Translations under genes and position numbers: made by a program
Part shown: positions 38,250 through 47,581 of the stretch, piece by piece
Numbering within the stretch: position 1 is the first letter of the stretch
Layout: every line of letters starts with the position of its first letter
Notes under the pieces: model-generated
Database searches by the model: none
Seen by the model: the letters and a program-made list of their open reading frames with translations, nothing else
What the model was told of the DNA's origin: nothing
Source of the DNA: Deltaproteobacteria bacterium
Lineage (GTDB): Bacteria; Myxococcota_A; UBA796; SXON01
DNA length: 64,000 nucleotides
Direction of reading: 5' to 3'
Assembly: GCA_947445035.1 (NCBI GenBank)
Contig: CANFCK010000020.1
Location: 23,743 to 87,742, forward strand

Positions 38250-39752
38250 CTACACCACGACGGTCTGTTGGTACACGCCGAAGACGGCGCGAAGGCAATC
38301 CGCGACCTCACCGAGCGTAGCCTTGGCCTGGACCGCCGCCAGCACACGCGGCATGGTGTTTTCGTCACCCGCGGCCGCCTGCTGCAGCGCGTCGAGAGTG
38401 TCCTTCACCGCGCCCGCGTCCCTCGCATCACGGAACCGGCGCAAACGCTCCACCTGGGCGCGTTCCAGCGCGCGGTCCACGCGCAACAAACCCTCGACCC
38501 TGGCCTCTTCTTCGACGTATTGGTTCACCCCGACGACGATCGCCCGCTTGTCCTCGACGTCCCGCTGCGCTCGCCAGGCGCTGTCTTGGATTTCGCGCTG
38601 CGGGAAGCCCCGTTCGATTGCGGAGACCATCCCGCCAAACGAATCGATCTCGGCGATGAGCCGGGTGGCCTCGCGCTCCAACCGGTCGGTCAGCTCCTCG
38701 ACGACATAGCTGCCACCGAAGGGATCAGGGTACTGAGCCACCCCTGACTCCAACGCGATGACCTGCTGTGTGCGCAGGGCCAGACGGGCGCTGGCTTCGC
38801 TGGGCAGCGCCAGGGCCTCGTCCCGACCGTTGGTGTGCAATGACTGCGTGCCCCCCATCACCGCGGCGAGGGCCTGAAGGGTCACGCGCACGACGTTGTT
38901 GTCGACCTGCTGGGCCGTGAGCGTGCTGCCGGCGGTCTGGGTGTGGAAGCGCAGGGTCTGAGATTTGGGGTCCTTGGAGCCGAACCGGTCCCGCATGATG
39001 TGCGCCCACATGCGACGTGCGGCGCGGTACTTCGCCACCTCCTCCAGAAAATCGTTGTGGGCGTTGAAGAAGAACGACAATCGCGGCGCGAAGGTGTCCA
39101 CCACCAGACCCGCTGCCGCCGCCGCCTCCACATAGGCGATACCATCCGCCAGGGTAAAGGCCACCTCCTGCGCCGCCGTACTCCCGGCCTCACGAATGTG
39201 GTACCCGCTGATCGAGATGGTGTTCCATTGGGGTGTGTGCTCCCCGCACCAGGCGAAGATGTCGGTGATGAGCCGCATACTCGGGCGCGGCGGGTAGATG
39301 TAGGTGCCGCGCGCGATGTATTCTTTGAGCACGTCGTTCTGGATGGTCCCTCGCAACGCTTGCGACGGCACCCCGCGGGCCCGCGCGACAGCGGTGTAAA
39401 ACGCCAACAACGTGCCGGCTGTGGCGTTGATGGTCATCGACGTGCTGACCTCGCCGAGCGGCAGCCCGTCCAAAAGCGTGCCCATGTCCTCGACCGAACT
39501 GATGGCCACGCCGACCTTGCCCACCTCGCCCAGCGCCATGGCGTGGTCGCTGTCGTAGCCCATCTGCGTCGGCAGATCGAAGGCGCAGCTCAGCCCGGTC
39601 TGCCCCTTGGCGAGCAGGTACTTGAAGCGGCGATTGGTGTCGGCCGCATCGCCGAAACCCGCGTACTGGCGCATGGTCCAGACGCGACCCTGGTACATCG
39701 TGGGGTGAATGCCGCGGGTGTACGGGAAGTGGCCGGGGGGCTCGGTCGACAT
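38250..39752 (-). CDS. Acyl-CoA (methylmalonyl-CoA) mutase large subunit
   Basis: The 500-residue protein is the substrate-binding TIM-barrel chain of a B12-dependent acyl-CoA mutase. Landmarks are [92 protein letters not shown] and [15 protein letters not shown]. It lacks the C-terminal cobalamin-binding domain, so a separate small subunit must exist elsewhere; none is in the window. It interconverts methylmalonyl- and succinyl-CoA or a related branched acyl-CoA. Whether it is methylmalonyl-, isobutyryl- or ethylmalonyl-specific cannot be settled by eye. The GTPase chaperone MeaB is encoded 3.7 kb away on the other strand. TATCCA lies 6 bases before the ATG. Confidence 0.92.
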   Translation of the reverse strand: MSTEPPGHFPYTRGIHPTMYQGRVWTMRQYAGFGDAADTNRRFKYLLAKGQTGLSCAFDLPTQMGYDSDHAMALGEVGKVGVAISSVEDMGTLLDGLPLGEVSTSMTINATAGTLLAFYTAVARARGVPSQALRGTIQNDVLKEYIARGTYIYPPRPSMRLITDIFAWCGEHTPQWNTISISGYHIREAGSTAAQEVAFTLADGIAYVEAAAAAGLVVDTFAPRLSFFFNAHNDFLEEVAKYRAARRMWAHIMRDRFGSKDPKSQTLRFHTQTAGSTLTAQQVDNNVVRVTLQALAAVMGGTQSLHTNGRDEALALPSEASARLALRTQQVIALESGVAQYPDPFGGSYVVEELTDRLEREATRLIAEIDSFGGMVSAIERGFPQREIQDSAWRAQRDVEDKRAIVVGVNQYVEEEARVEGLLRVDRALERAQVERLRRFRDARDAGAVKDTLDALQQAAAGDENTMPRVLAAVQAKATLGEVADCLRAVFGVYQQTVVV

Positions 39753-39758
39753 GCCGCC

Positions 39759-39764
39759 TGGATA
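39759..39764 (-). promoter_or_regulatory. Putative -10 hexamer of leaderless mutase gene
   Basis: TATCCA (in GATATCCA, minus strand) lies 6 bases before the mutase ATG. The 114-base gap after purE holds no other feature I can identify. Confidence 0.4.
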
Positions 39765-39866
39765 TCATGACGCGCGCCAAGGCCCCCACCGCGGACCGAT
39801 CGGGCCACGATGAACCTTGCCGCGGCGCCGCGGGTGGCGACATCGGCGCACCACCCGAACCGCCTC

Positions 39867-40349
39867 TTACACAACGCCCCGAGGATCCACGGGCACCGCC
39901 AGCGCTTCTTCCGCCTGCGCCGCGGCAAAAGCCTGAAGGCGAGCGGCGATGGCTGGATCCTGGAGGGCGAGGATCCTCGCCGCGAGCAGCCCCGCGTTGG
40001 CCGCCCCGTCGATCGCGACGGTGGCGACGGGAACGCCGCGCGGCATCTGCACGATCGACAAGAGTGAGTCCAGGCCGTTGAGCGCGCGCGACGTCACCGG
40101 AACGCCGATGACCGGCAACCACGTCTTCGCGGCGATCATCCCTGGAAGATGCGCAGCACCCCCGGCGCCGGCGATGATGACCCCCACGCCGCGCTCGGCC
40201 GCCGTCTCCGCGTAGGAGAAGAGCAGGTCGGGCGTACGATGGGCGCTGACGATGCGGAACTCGGAGTCGATGCCGAGCTGATCGAGCACCTCGACGGCGG
40301 CGCGCATGACCTGCGCGTCGTTGCGCGAGCCCATGATCACCCCGACCAT
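39867..40349 (-). CDS. purE: N5-carboxyaminoimidazole ribonucleotide mutase
   Basis: The 160-residue purine-biosynthesis enzyme converts N5-CAIR to CAIR. It shows [12 protein letters not shown] (Asn where most members have Ser in GSxSD), [12 protein letters not shown] with the catalytic His, [26 protein letters not shown] and [23 protein letters not shown] 40349 overlaps the TGA of the upstream outer-membrane protein (TGATG). This is an odd pairing, and it puts purE under an envelope-protein promoter. No purK is present. Confidence 0.95.
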   Translation of the reverse strand: MVGVIMGSRNDAQVMRAAVEVLDQLGIDSEFRIVSAHRTPDLLFSYAETAAERGVGVIIAGAGGAAHLPGMIAAKTWLPVIGVPVTSRALNGLDSLLSIVQMPRGVPVATVAIDGAANAGLLAARILALQDPAIAARLQAFAAAQAEEALAVPVDPRGVV

Positions 40350-42928
40350 CACAGCCGCACCTGCACCCCACCCACGACACGGAGTACCCAGCCGCCCTTG
40401 TCCAGCGTGGTCGGCGTCAGCGGCACCTCGCCGTTATTGGCGACGACCGAGCCGTCGGACAACACGTAGGTGAAAGGCACCTCGACCACCACCGAGATCG
40501 GCGACATCGGGTCGATCATCACGCCCGCGCCGATGGTCGGGCCGAAGCTGACACCACCGGCGGCATCGGCGTAGTCGACGCGGTTGCCATCGTCCGGCAC
40601 GTGGAACGCGTCGTACACGCTGATGTCAAAGCCGACGAGACCGTAGGGCTTGATGATCCCGGTGGCCAGCGGCAGGATGCGCGCCCGCGGCTCGATGGTG
40701 AGCTGGCTGGCGTCAACGGTGTAGCTGCTTTCCGACGAGGTGTCCTCGGCGTCGGTGGTGCCGTCCCGGTACCACCCGAGGTTCAGGTGTTTCTGGCCGG
40801 CCTGGAGGCCGAAGGCCACCGACGTGTCCAGGAACCACGTGGGGACATACCCGACGGAGAGCCGACCCGTCGGCGCGCCGCCGGCGCTGCTGCCCGCGCC
40901 GGTCCACGAGGAGGTGCCTTCGTTGGTGATGGAGTCGTCCGCGCCCTCGGCGACCGCCAACCGCACGCCGTACCCCCGGTCGACGTCGCCCAGAGCGTAG
41001 CCGCCGGTGAACTCGACGTAGACATGGCCGGCGTGGACCTGCGCCTTCTGAAGCCAGGCCTTCTGGTCCAACCCGCTGTCCTTGTACTGGCCGTACGCGC
41101 TCCAGGGCAAACGCATCGACGCGCGCTCCTCATCCGCGGCGCTGTCCCCTGCAAAGCGGCTGGCGGGGCCCGTGGGCTCGGGCTTCTCGCGCGGCTCCGG
41201 CTTTTCCCGCGGCTCAGGCTTGGCACGGGCTGCTTTCTTTGCGGCGGGAGCGTCGTCGTCGTCCTCGTTTTCCGCGACCGACTTCTTGGCCGTGCCCGTC
41301 TTGTCGACAGCAGCCTTCTTAGGCGCGGCCTCGTCCTCCTCTTCGTCGTCGGCGACGGCCTTCTTGGCGGTGCTCGCCTTGTCCACCGCGGCCTTCCTCG
41401 GGGCGGCGTCCTCGGGCTCTTCCGCCTCGTCGTCGCCGAGGTCGAGCTTCTTGGGCGGCGCTTCGACCGCCACCTTCTTGGCGGGCGCTTCGTCGTCGTC
41501 GCCGAAATCAATCTTGGGCTTGGCCGCGGCGGCTGCCGCCGCCACCTTTTCTTCGGCCGCGACCTTGATTTTCAGGTCGGCGATGGCGGTCTGCTTCGCT
41601 TCGGCGGCGGCGATCGCGTCCTCCTCTTCCTTGACCTTGAGCGCCGCGGCTGCCTTGGCGTCGCGGTCGACCTTCTCCTTGGCGTCGCCAACGCGCTTGG
41701 CTTCCGCCGCTTTCGCGGAAGCCTCAATCTTGCGATCGAGCGCATACTTTGCCTCTTCACGCGCCCGCTTTTCTTCGGCGTCGCGTTCCTTTGCTTCCGC
41801 TGCGCGCGCGGCGAGCTCGAGCTTCTTTTCCAGGGCAGCTTGGGCTTCCGCTGCGCGCTCCTCTTCTTCGAGGCGCTCCTTCTCGTCGGCTGCGGCTTGC
41901 TCCGCTGCTTCTTCGGCAGCCTTGGCCGCCGCTGCCTTCTTCGAGGCGGCGGCCTCGGCGTCGGCGGCCTTCTTCGCAGCGGCGGCCTCGGCCTTGGTGG
42001 GCCGTGGCGGTTCCTCTTCCGGCTCTTCTTCCACGTACTTCGACTTCTTCGCCGGCACGTAGTCGGCGTTGTCGTCCTCGTCGTCGGCGTACTTGGACTT
42101 CTTCTTCGGCGGCGGCTCTTCTTCTTCTTCTTCTTCGACGTACTTGGACTTCTTCTTCGGCGCCGGCTCTTCTTCTTCTTCTTCTTCGACGTACTTGGAC
42201 TTCTTCTTCGGCGCCGGCTCTTCTTCTTCTTCTTCCTCGGCCACGTACTTGGACTTCTTCTTCGGCGCCGGCTCTTCTTCTTCTTCGACGTACTTGGACT
42301 TCTTCTTCGGCGCCGGCTCTTCTTCTTCTTCCTCGGCCACGTACTTGGACTTCTTCTTGGGCGCGGACTCTTCCTCTTCTTCCTCGACGACCTTGGACTT
42401 CTTCTTCGGCGCCTCTTCATCAGACCCGCCGCCGTACCGCGACGACCAGGTACCCGACGACTTCGGAGCCTCTTCCTCTTCGTCGCTGCCGCGCTCGGCG
42501 ATGAGCGCGTACACTTCTGCTGCGGTCTTCCCCAGCTTCTTGGCGTACGCCACCTCTTCCCCGCCCGCCACGGTGTTGCGGACGACCTTCACCGGCGACT
42601 TGTCGTCGTGGGCGTACAGCCTGGCTTCGATCGTCAGGCCCTTGCTGCCCTGGCCGACCGCGAGCACAACTGCCATGCGCGCGTCCGACTTCTTGAGGAG
42701 CTTTGCGGGGCAAGTCTCGACGTCGGCGCACGCATCGCCGCCTTCGCCTGCCCACTCCCGGATCTCGTCGCCGTCTTCGACCTCAAGGCCCTGTTTTTCG
42801 ACTTGCGAGACCACCAAGCCGTAGACCATGTAGGCCACCGAGAAGTCGGCCATGCTGGCGGGCGTGGCTTCGGGGATCAGCACGTCGGCCGACCAGGCGG
42901 GAGTCAAAAGGGCGAGGAGCAGGCTCAT
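40349..42928 (-). CDS. Outer-membrane protein with Lys/Glu block repeats and C-terminal barrel
   Basis: The 859-residue protein has a signal peptide ([12 protein letters not shown]). Residues about 14-150 form a soluble domain with two cysteines ([10 protein letters not shown]), resembling an N-terminal sensor-type fold. Residues about 165-310 hold eight units of the form [16 protein letters not shown], alternating basic and acidic blocks. An Ala/Lys/Glu coiled-coil stretch follows (about 310-480), then four KKAVDK-type acidic/basic repeats and EKPEPR repeats. The last 230 residues are beta strands of an outer-membrane barrel ([41 protein letters not shown]) ending in a hydrophobic strand and Leu. 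I know no family with this layout. It lies in an operon between a small lipoprotein and purE. Confidence 0.75.
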   Translation of the reverse strand: MSLLLALLTPAWSADVLIPEATPASMADFSVAYMVYGLVVSQVEKQGLEVEDGDEIREWAGEGGDACADVETCPAKLLKKSDARMAVVLAVGQGSKGLTIEARLYAHDDKSPVKVVRNTVAGGEEVAYAKKLGKTAAEVYALIAERGSDEEEEAPKSSGTWSSRYGGGSDEEAPKKKSKVVEEEEEESAPKKKSKYVAEEEEEEPAPKKKSKYVEEEEEPAPKKKSKYVAEEEEEEEPAPKKKSKYVEEEEEEEPAPKKKSKYVEEEEEEEPPPKKKSKYADDEDDNADYVPAKKSKYVEEEPEEEPPRPTKAEAAAAKKAADAEAAASKKAAAAKAAEEAAEQAAADEKERLEEEERAAEAQAALEKKLELAARAAEAKERDAEEKRAREEAKYALDRKIEASAKAAEAKRVGDAKEKVDRDAKAAAALKVKEEEDAIAAAEAKQTAIADLKIKVAAEEKVAAAAAAAKPKIDFGDDDEAPAKKVAVEAPPKKLDLGDDEAEEPEDAAPRKAAVDKASTAKKAVADDEEEDEAAPKKAAVDKTGTAKKSVAENEDDDDAPAAKKAARAKPEPREKPEPREKPEPTGPASRFAGDSAADEERASMRLPWSAYGQYKDSGLDQKAWLQKAQVHAGHVYVEFTGGYALGDVDRGYGVRLAVAEGADDSITNEGTSSWTGAGSSAGGAPTGRLSVGYVPTWFLDTSVAFGLQAGQKHLNLGWYRDGTTDAEDTSSESSYTVDASQLTIEPRARILPLATGIIKPYGLVGFDISVYDAFHVPDDGNRVDYADAAGGVSFGPTIGAGVMIDPMSPISVVVEVPFTYVLSDGSVVANNGEVPLTPTTLDKGGWVLRVVGGVQVRL
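42010..42420. repeat. Coding tandem repeat for [16 protein letters not shown] units
   Basis: Units of 45-57 bases (CTTCTTCTTCTTCG-type Glu runs followed by ACGTACTTGGACTTCTTCTTCG) repeat eight times and differ mainly in Glu-run length. This is the signature of replication slippage in a simple repeat. Confidence 0.85.
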
Positions 42929-42935
42929 GATCGCC

Positions 42936-43427
42936 TCAGGGCTTCAGGTTCACGCACCACTCGGCAGTAAAACTGCCCGAGAGGGTGCCGCCGTCTTCAA
43001 AGGTCAGGGCGTCAAAGGTACCCGTGGCGACACCTTCAACTTCCACGGAATCGATGTCGAGGGTGCCCGCAGTAGCCGGCGTCTCCTCGAAGGCATCGCC
43101 GGTGACGTTGACGATGGTCCCCTCGACCTGCCCGCCCTGCGCCACGGGAAAGCGCCCTGCGGGCACCTCCTCGCTGGAAGAAAACGCCAACTGCAAAAGC
43201 GAGGTGTCGTTGTCCGTGGGCGAGACGCCCTCGTCGTAGTTACGCTCGATCCAGTCGATGTCGCGACATTCCACCTCGATCTGCGAGATGATGACGTACC
43301 GGGCCCCGACAAACACCCAGTCGGACGAGCCCCATTGGATTCCGCCGGCCGTGCCTTCAATCTCGGCACCCGTCGCCGCGCAACCGGCGAGGACACCGAA
43401 CAGACAACTGGGAATCAAGCGCGACAT
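42936..43427 (-). CDS. Small lipoprotein of unknown function
   Basis: The 163-residue protein starts at ATG 43427, with signal and lipobox VLAGC (Cys16). The mature part is beta-rich (GARYVIISQIEVECRDI, GTLDIDSVEVEGVATGTFDAL, GTLSGSFTAEWCVNL), with two further cysteines that may pair. I recognise no family. It is the first gene of the minus-strand operon with the Lys/Glu-repeat outer-membrane protein 7 bases downstream. Its length and fold suggest a periplasmic accessory to that protein, which is inference. Confidence 0.7.
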   Translation of the reverse strand: MSRLIPSCLFGVLAGCAATGAEIEGTAGGIQWGSSDWVFVGARYVIISQIEVECRDIDWIERNYDEGVSPTDNDTSLLQLAFSSSEEVPAGRFPVAQGGQVEGTIVNVTGDAFEETPATAGTLDIDSVEVEGVATGTFDALTFEDGGTLSGSFTAEWCVNLKP

Positions 43428-43484
43428 GTGGACACCGAGGCCGCGCCACCTATCTCGGGACGGTGGGCGGCGCACGCCGCGGGT

Positions 43485-43490
43485 TAGGGC
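43485..43490 (+). promoter_or_regulatory. Putative -10 hexamer of leaderless meaB operon
   Basis: TAGGGC lies 6 bases before GTG 43497 in the 69-base spacer between divergent genes. The first half of the spacer is GC-rich without other visible motifs. Confidence 0.35.
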
Positions 43491-43496
43491 CCCGCG

Positions 43497-44441
43497 GTGC
43501 CTCCCACGCCCCAGGAACTCGCGACGGCGGCGCTCGCCGGTGATCGGAGGGCGCTGGCACGGCTGATCTCCGGCGTTGAGTCGCGCGTGCCCGGCATCGA
43601 CAGCGCCCTCAGCGCGCTGTCGCCGCGGCGGCGCCAGGGTCCAGGCGCGCCGCGTGTGATCGGCATCACCGGCCCGCCCGGCGCCGGCAAGAGCACGTTC
43701 ACCGATCAGCTCGTTGCCAGCGCACGCGCGGAAGGTCTGCGGGTTGGCGTGGTTGCCGTCGATCCGAGCTCGCCGTTTTCGGGCGGAGCGATCCTCGGGG
43801 ACCGCGTGCGCCTCGATCGGCATGCGCTGGACCTCGGGGTGTACATCCGATCGGTGAGCGCGCGGGGTCACACCGGGGGCCTGTCTCGCGCGGCCGGCCA
43901 GATCGTCGATGTGCTCGATGCCGTCGGCTTCGACGTGGTCGTGGTGGAGACCGTCGGCGTGGGTCAGGGCGAGCTCGGTGTGATGGAAGTCGCCGACACC
44001 GTTCTGGTGGTGCTCACCCCGGAAAGCGGGGACGGTGTGCAGGCGATGAAGGCGGGTCTTTTGGAGATCGCCGACGTCTTCGTGGTCAACAAGGCCGACC
44101 GACCCGGCGCCGACGCCTTGGTCCGCGAGCTGGAGCTTGCCGTGCACCTGGACATGCGTCCCGGCTGGAAGCCCCCCGTTCACGCGACCAGCGCCCTTTC
44201 CGGGCTCGGCGTGGGTGAGGTCGTGAGTTCCTTGTCGCGACACGCCGGGTGGCTGAGTGGGGAAGGGAGGGGCGCTTGGGACAGCCGTCGTGCCGACGGC
44301 CGCGTCAGGACCTGGCTTGACCTCGTGGCCGCCGACGCGCGGGACGCCGCGATGCTCCTTTACCCTGGCGAGCTCGCCGCTTTGAAAGCTGGCTCACGCG
44401 CCCCGGAAACCATGCCGCGACCGCGTCAGGAGCGGGATTGA
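43497..44441 (+). CDS. meaB: Methylmalonyl-CoA mutase-associated GTPase MeaB
   Basis: The 314-residue G3E P-loop GTPase protects and reloads B12 in acyl-CoA mutases. Walker A is GPPGAGKST. It is followed by VVAVDPSSPFSGGAILGDRVRL, SVSARGHTGGLS, VVVVETVGVGQGE and NKADRPGAD. These are the standard MeaB/ArgK motifs. The GTG start follows TAGGGC by 6 bases. It is the likely chaperone for the mutase large subunit at 38250-39752, and the crotonase gene overlaps its stop by four bases (TTGA). Confidence 0.95.
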   Translation: MPPTPQELATAALAGDRRALARLISGVESRVPGIDSALSALSPRRRQGPGAPRVIGITGPPGAGKSTFTDQLVASARAEGLRVGVVAVDPSSPFSGGAILGDRVRLDRHALDLGVYIRSVSARGHTGGLSRAAGQIVDVLDAVGFDVVVVETVGVGQGELGVMEVADTVLVVLTPESGDGVQAMKAGLLEIADVFVVNKADRPGADALVRELELAVHLDMRPGWKPPVHATSALSGLGVGEVVSSLSRHAGWLSGEGRGAWDSRRADGRVRTWLDLVAADARDAAMLLYPGELAALKAGSRAPETMPRPRQERD

Positions 44442-45223
44442 GCGACGGCGCGGACACATTCGCGGCCTTCGCACGTAGCCTCCCCCGCGGTCCCGGCCGG
44501 GTCCACGTACGCCCCGGTCCGGTCGCCGAAGTCGTCTTCCACTCTTCCGGCAAGCACAACGCGCTCGACGCCGGGATGATGCTGGACTTTGGCGCGGCGG
44601 CGGGGCTCCTGGCCGACGCCCGGGTGATCATCCTTCGCGGCGAAGGCGAGAGCTTTTGCGCTGGCGGCGACCTGGGCGCAGTGGAGGACTACCTGGGCGC
44701 GCCGAGCATCGGCTCCGGCCTCGGCGGGTTCATGTCCCGGGCGGTTGCCGACCTCCGCAAGCTCGATGCCATCGTGCTCGCAGCGGTGCGGGGACCCGCC
44801 CTCGGCGGAGGTGCCGAGCTCCTCGCAGCTTGCGACTACGTCATCGCCGCGCCGGACGCCCGCATCGGTTGGGTGCAGGCGCGCCTCGGCGTGAGTCCGG
44901 GCTTCGGGGGCGGTGGGCACCTCGTGCGGCGGGTCGGCAGTGCGCGGGCGATCCGCCTGTTGATCGAGGCCCGCACGCTCACGGCCGAGGAAGCCCGCGA
45001 AGCCGGCCTCGTGGACACCATCGAGGCCGATCCGGTCGCGACCGCGCGGGCGTGGGCGGCGGCGGCGGTCGCCCTGCCGGAGTCGGCGCTGCGCGCCGCG
45101 GTGCGGGTGGTGCGCGCCGCGGGCGGTCCCGATGCGGCACAGCGAGAAGCGGAGGCCTTCGCCAGCCTGTGGGGAGGACCAGACCATCGGGACGCCCTCG
45201 CTGCGCGGCGGAGGCCGAGGTGA
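44438..45223 (+). CDS. Crotonase-superfamily protein, possible ethyl/methylmalonyl-CoA decarboxylase
   Basis: The 261-residue protein has the crotonase CoA-binding motif (SSGKHNALDAGM), the oxyanion-hole segments (ESFCAGGDLGAV and RGPALGGGAELLAACDY) and the closing RTLTAEEAREAGLVD. The second catalytic Glu of true hydratases (PExxxGxxPGxGG) is replaced: the sequence there is WVQARLGVSPGFGGG. ALGGGAEL with this change resembles ECHDC1-type ethylmalonyl-CoA decarboxylases that clean up carboxylation side products. The coupled meaB supports a role in the methylmalonyl pathway. A generic isomerase remains possible. The TTG start lies within the meaB stop. Confidence 0.8.
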   Translation: MSDGADTFAAFARSLPRGPGRVHVRPGPVAEVVFHSSGKHNALDAGMMLDFGAAAGLLADARVIILRGEGESFCAGGDLGAVEDYLGAPSIGSGLGGFMSRAVADLRKLDAIVLAAVRGPALGGGAELLAACDYVIAAPDARIGWVQARLGVSPGFGGGGHLVRRVGSARAIRLLIEARTLTAEEAREAGLVDTIEADPVATARAWAAAAVALPESALRAAVRVVRAAGGPDAAQREAEAFASLWGGPDHRDALAARRRPR

Positions 45224-45747
45224 TCCTGCTGCTGGTCCTCGGCGGATGTCCGCGGCCGCTGCCGCCGGCCGCGCTGGTCGACGACGCCAGCGACGACGCC
45301 TCGGGCGCAGGTCAGGTCCCGGCGGGCTCGGTCCAGGGCGGCATCTGGACCGATGAGCGCTACCCGTGGACCCTCCGAGTGCCGCCCACGTGGACGGCCC
45401 AACCCGGCGTTGACGGCGGTGGGCCACGCCTGGTCCTGGTCCACGCCGGCACTGGCGTGCGCGTCGAGGTGAGCGTGGTCCCCAACGGCGCGGTGGGTCC
45501 GCGTCCGCGCCCCGGCTGCGAGTGGACGTTCGAGGACCACGCCGGCTACCGCGCGCTGGTCATCACCCCGTTGGTTGCGGCGACCTGCACCCCAGAAGAC
45601 GCCCGCAACCCCCGCGTGCTCGGCTACTTCCTGGTGGAAGGCGGCGAAGCCTACGACCTGGAGGCCGTGATCCCGCCCGGCCAGCTCCTGGCGGGGAAAG
45701 ACGCGGCCGATGCGCTGTGGGCGGGGTTTCGGGTGAAGGGCGGGTAG
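45220..45747 (+). CDS. Small lipoprotein, unknown
   Basis: The 175-residue protein starts at GTG 45220, overlapping the crotonase stop (GTGA). Lipobox LVLGGC gives lipidated Cys10. The mature part has a Ser/Asp/Ala-rich linker. A compact domain follows (YPWTLRVPPTWTAQP, RLVLVHAGTGVRVEVSVV, YRALVITPLVAATCTPEDA) that reads like a PsbP/Mog1-type fold seen in small bacterial lipoproteins; this is a guess from strand pattern. It is the third gene of the meaB operon. Confidence 0.65.
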   Translation: MILLLVLGGCPRPLPPAALVDDASDDASGAGQVPAGSVQGGIWTDERYPWTLRVPPTWTAQPGVDGGGPRLVLVHAGTGVRVEVSVVPNGAVGPRPRPGCEWTFEDHAGYRALVITPLVAATCTPEDARNPRVLGYFLVEGGEAYDLEAVIPPGQLLAGKDAADALWAGFRVKGG

Positions 45748-45751
45748 TCCG

Positions 45752-47461
45752 CTAAGCCCGACGCCGACGCATCCACAGCGCCGCAAAGCCCACCGCGATC
45801 CACGGAGCCGCCGGAATCGCGCTGCACCCGCCACTGCAGGCGGTGCCCCCCGTGTCGACGGTCCCGCCGGTGTCACCACCACAGCCGCCGCCGCAGCCGC
45901 CGCAACCGCCGCCGCTGTACTCGACCGGACCGAGCCAGGCGAACGCGCCCAGCCAGTCCTTGTCGCCACCGGTCTCACGTACCGTCAGCTCGGTCAGGCC
46001 GAGTCCGGAGAAGCTCGGCAACCCGAACGAAAGGTCCGCGAGCAGCGGCCCCGCCACCGAGTCGAGCACCGTCCCGAGCAGCCCGCCGAAGTTGGCGACC
46101 ATGTGCTCGTTCGCGGCCGGATCGACCTCGTTGTAGCTGACGCTGGGAACGAAGTTGGCCGGGTCCAGGTCCACGGCGATCGCCAAGAGCCCGGTGGCGC
46201 CGTCGAGGTTCAGATCCGCGCCAGCTTCCCCGTCGAGCTGGGTGGAGATGAGCCGCGCTGCGCGGCCGTCGAGCGCCGCGTAGAAGTCCAGGTGCATCTC
46301 GTGGATACCCAGGCCGATATCGTGGGTGCCGGTGTAAACCACCTCAGGCGGCTTGGCGGGACGGATCGACAGCTCTACCGGCACCGCGACGGGAAAAAGC
46401 GGGGCGAAGACATCGCCGGTCAGCCCGTTGAGGATCGAGGTGTCCAGCGGGATGGGGCTCGAGGCCGCGTCAAGCTGGTAGCAGAGCAGCCCGCCCCTCC
46501 AGAGGGCGTACAGCGCGCTGTTGGCGAAGTCATCGCCGATGAGCGCGCCAAAGTGGTAGTCGGCGCCGACGCCGTTCGGGACGTCTTTGGGGCCGGGCAG
46601 CTCGGAGTCGGTGCGGAGTGAGCCGCCGGGGTCGTAGGCGGCGATGCAGTCGGCGGGCGCGCCGTCAAAACTGCCCTCCATCCACAAACGCATCGACGCG
46701 GGCGTGATCTCCACGTTGCTGGGCTGCAGGAGCAGGTGCACGACCGCCCCGTTGAGCTCCAGGTCCTGCTCGATCGTCGCCGCCGAGAACGCGTCCTCGA
46801 TGGTTTCTTCCAGGGTCGGGCCGAGGGCCTTGATCTGGTCCTGCAAGGTGCTGTCGAGCGCGCCGATCAGCAGATCATAGATGCTGAGGCCGACGAAGTT
46901 GAGCACCTCCTCCACATCGCCGATCGCGCACTCACCCAGGTAGATGTCGTTGGCGCCGTCGAGTTCGTAGACGACCGCGATTTCGCCCATCGTGGCGTCG
47001 AGCGTGCGGCGCCCCGCGCCGTCGTCGACCACCGTGAGCCGCATGGTGGTGCTGACGTCGACCGGGAAGGGGTTGACGTAGCCTTCGCACGTGTCCTCGA
47101 TGCATTCGAGCATGATGAACAACGAGAAGGGATCGGCCGGGTTGTTGATGCTGACCATCAGCGACGCGTTGATGTCGAGTACGCCGTCGCCGGGCTTGAT
47201 GCTGGTGTCCACGACATCGATCGCAACGGCACCGTTGGTGAGCGTGTACTCGTAGCCACCGAGGTAGCACTTGTCGAAGAGGCCAGGGTCCCCTCCCCCG
47301 GTTTCGGGGATTTCGATCGCGCTCGGCAAAAGCTCCGGGATCAGCGCGGCGACGGCGTCAAAGCCGCCCTCGGTGATGTCGATCGACACGCCGGGATTGA
47401 TGAGTTCACCCGGCGGCCAGGTGGCAGCAGTGGCGGCGGCGACGAAAAGGGCGAGCAGCAC
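45752..47461 (-). CDS. Secreted protein with MYXO-CTERM-like C-terminal sorting tail
   Basis: The 569-residue protein starts at GTG 47461, preceded by GGAG at 5 bases, with a signal peptide (LLALFVAAATA). The long middle is beta-rich with amphipathic helices (LIGALDSTLQDQIKAL, GPTLEETIEDAFSAATI). This somewhat resembles tubular lipid-binding (BPI/SMP-like) proteins, but I would not assign it. The C-terminus has Cys/Gly clusters (GGGCGGCGGGCGGDTGG), then GCSAIPAAPWIAVGFAALWMRRRRA. A Cys-containing motif, a hydrophobic segment and an Arg cluster are the pattern of MYXO-CTERM signals, which direct surface lipidation or anchoring in Myxococcota. A TTG at 47488 is a less likely start. Confidence 0.75.
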   Translation of the reverse strand: MLLALFVAAATAATWPPGELINPGVSIDITEGGFDAVAALIPELLPSAIEIPETGGGDPGLFDKCYLGGYEYTLTNGAVAIDVVDTSIKPGDGVLDINASLMVSINNPADPFSLFIMLECIEDTCEGYVNPFPVDVSTTMRLTVVDDGAGRRTLDATMGEIAVVYELDGANDIYLGECAIGDVEEVLNFVGLSIYDLLIGALDSTLQDQIKALGPTLEETIEDAFSAATIEQDLELNGAVVHLLLQPSNVEITPASMRLWMEGSFDGAPADCIAAYDPGGSLRTDSELPGPKDVPNGVGADYHFGALIGDDFANSALYALWRGGLLCYQLDAASSPIPLDTSILNGLTGDVFAPLFPVAVPVELSIRPAKPPEVVYTGTHDIGLGIHEMHLDFYAALDGRAARLISTQLDGEAGADLNLDGATGLLAIAVDLDPANFVPSVSYNEVDPAANEHMVANFGGLLGTVLDSVAGPLLADLSFGLPSFSGLGLTELTVRETGGDKDWLGAFAWLGPVEYSGGGCGGCGGGCGGDTGGTVDTGGTACSGGCSAIPAAPWIAVGFAALWMRRRRA

Positions 47462-47581
47462 GGAGACTCCGCGGACAGAATGGCACAATAGCGGACCGGC
47501 GGCCGTCTCACAAGCCGGAGCGGGAACCGACCCCGGGAATCGTGGGTCCTACATGCTACGTGTCCGCCGCCCGGAGTTGCC

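Noticed and set aside
42010..42420. CRISPR-like array
   Set aside because: Units are adjacent, lack unique spacers, stay in one reading frame and vary only in Glu-run length; this is a coding tandem repeat.
40601..42970. Plus-strand frame with long Leu/Phe runs opposite the Lys/Glu-repeat protein
   Set aside because: The hydrophobic runs are the complement of Glu and Lys codons (CTTCTT, TTCTTC), not membrane helices.
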